Assembly: GCA_944326495.1 (NCBI GenBank)
Contig: CALVEE010000050.1
Span: 1 to 5,096, forward strand
Source: Candidatus Gastranaerophilales bacterium
GTDB lineage: Bacteria > Cyanobacteriota > Vampirovibrionia > Gastranaerophilales > Gastranaerophilaceae
Direction of reading: 5' to 3'
Length of the DNA: 5,096 bases
The notes beneath the pieces are model-generated. The model saw nothing but the letters and a program-made list of their open reading frames with translations. It made no database searches and had not been told where the DNA came from. This document shows positions 4,832 through 5,096 of the stretch, piece by piece. Each line of letters begins with the position of its first letter. Position 1 is the first letter of the stretch. A program made the position numbers and the translations under genes.

Positions 4832-5096
4832 ATGGATGAAACTTTTTCAAGAAATATTATGTACTGGGGAGAAGAAACTCAAGAGAAGATTTCAGCTTCC
4901 CATATAGCTGTATTCGGCTTGGGCGGAGTCGGCGGGTATTGCGCGGAAGCTCTTGCAAGATGCGGAGTCGGAGAATTAACTCTTGTTGATTTTGATAAGG
5001 TCTCTAAATCAAATATCAACAGGCAGATTGTAGCTCTGAATTCAACCGTCGGAATGGATAAGACGAATTTGTTTAAAGTTCGGTTAAAAGACATTA
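4832..5096 (+). CDS. tcdA: tRNA threonylcarbamoyladenosine dehydratase, N-terminal part (cut by window edge)
   Basis: The first 88 codons of a ThiF/E1-like ATP-dependent enzyme. It opens MDETFSRNIMYWGEE, followed by the nucleotide-binding GLGGVGG (29-35), LVDFDKV (51-57, with D53 and D55) and the SNINRQIVAL segment (60-69) that contributes the E1-type arginine R64; K77 is also conserved. The RN-GEE opening and the NINRQ segment fit TcdA (also called CsdL), which dehydrates t6A at position 37 of ANN-decoding tRNAs to the cyclic ct6A form. MoeB, ThiF and HesA are relatives, but their openings differ. The ATG begins on the base after the secG stop, with no Shine-Dalgarno visible, so translation probably relies on ribosomes finishing secG. 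An internal ATG at 4859 would remove conserved residues and is rejected. The C-terminal half lies outside the window. Confidence 0.88.
   Translation, partial: MDETFSRNIMYWGEETQEKISASHIAVFGLGGVGGYCAEALARCGVGELTLVDFDKVSKSNINRQIVALNSTVGMDKTNLFKVRLKDI

Noticed and set aside
4879..5094. Minus-strand open frame at the right edge
   Set aside because: It is antisense to the tcdA start, whose plus-strand product has intact ThiF-type motifs.

Overview
The window is an ordinary-looking chromosomal segment of a low-GC bacterium, read with high gene density and almost no spacer DNA. The best clue to lineage is the SecG protein (4607-4831): its HSPKGDG motif followed by an AQ-F-S-KSAE stretch is the form I associate with the Cyanobacteria phylum. 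Together with the strong AT bias, a two-subunit-type glycyl-tRNA synthetase gene, a SpoIID/LytB-type wall protein and no photosynthesis genes, this suggests a non-photosynthetic relative such as the Vampirovibrionia/Melainabacteria (for example gut Gastranaerophilales). This is inference from motif memory, not from a search.

Layout. At the left edge, on the minus strand, lies the N-terminal end of glyS (glycyl-tRNA synthetase beta subunit). It is separated from the plus-strand genes by a very short divergent promoter region built on a 9-bp inverted repeat, with a TATAAT box on each strand. Rightward follow: a secreted SpoIID/LytB-domain peptidoglycan protein; a zinc-dependent medium-chain dehydrogenase overlapping it by one base and carrying an unusual 15-bp tandem repeat inside its coding sequence; a membrane-anchored matrixin-like metalloprotease with TPR repeats; and a small two-helix membrane protein with an H-x13-H pair. 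This block ends in a 15-bp inverted repeat followed by a T-run, probably a weak terminator.

A second rightward block starts at a TATAAT box near 3905. It holds a NrtR-like regulator (degenerate Nudix domain plus C-terminal winged helix), secG (overlapping it by 7 bases) and the start of tcdA (tRNA threonylcarbamoyladenosine dehydratase), which begins on the base after the secG stop and runs off the right edge.

Functionally the blocks mix housekeeping (translation, secretion, tRNA modification), cell-envelope work (SpoIID-like wall enzyme, anchored protease) and metabolism or regulation (dehydrogenase, NrtR-like sensor). I see no mobile element, CRISPR array, tRNA, rRNA or defence system, and no gene-free stretch longer than about 75 bases. 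The most unusual items are the in-frame minisatellite in the dehydrogenase, the symmetric divergent promoter with a possibly leaderless start, and the small H-x13-H membrane protein.
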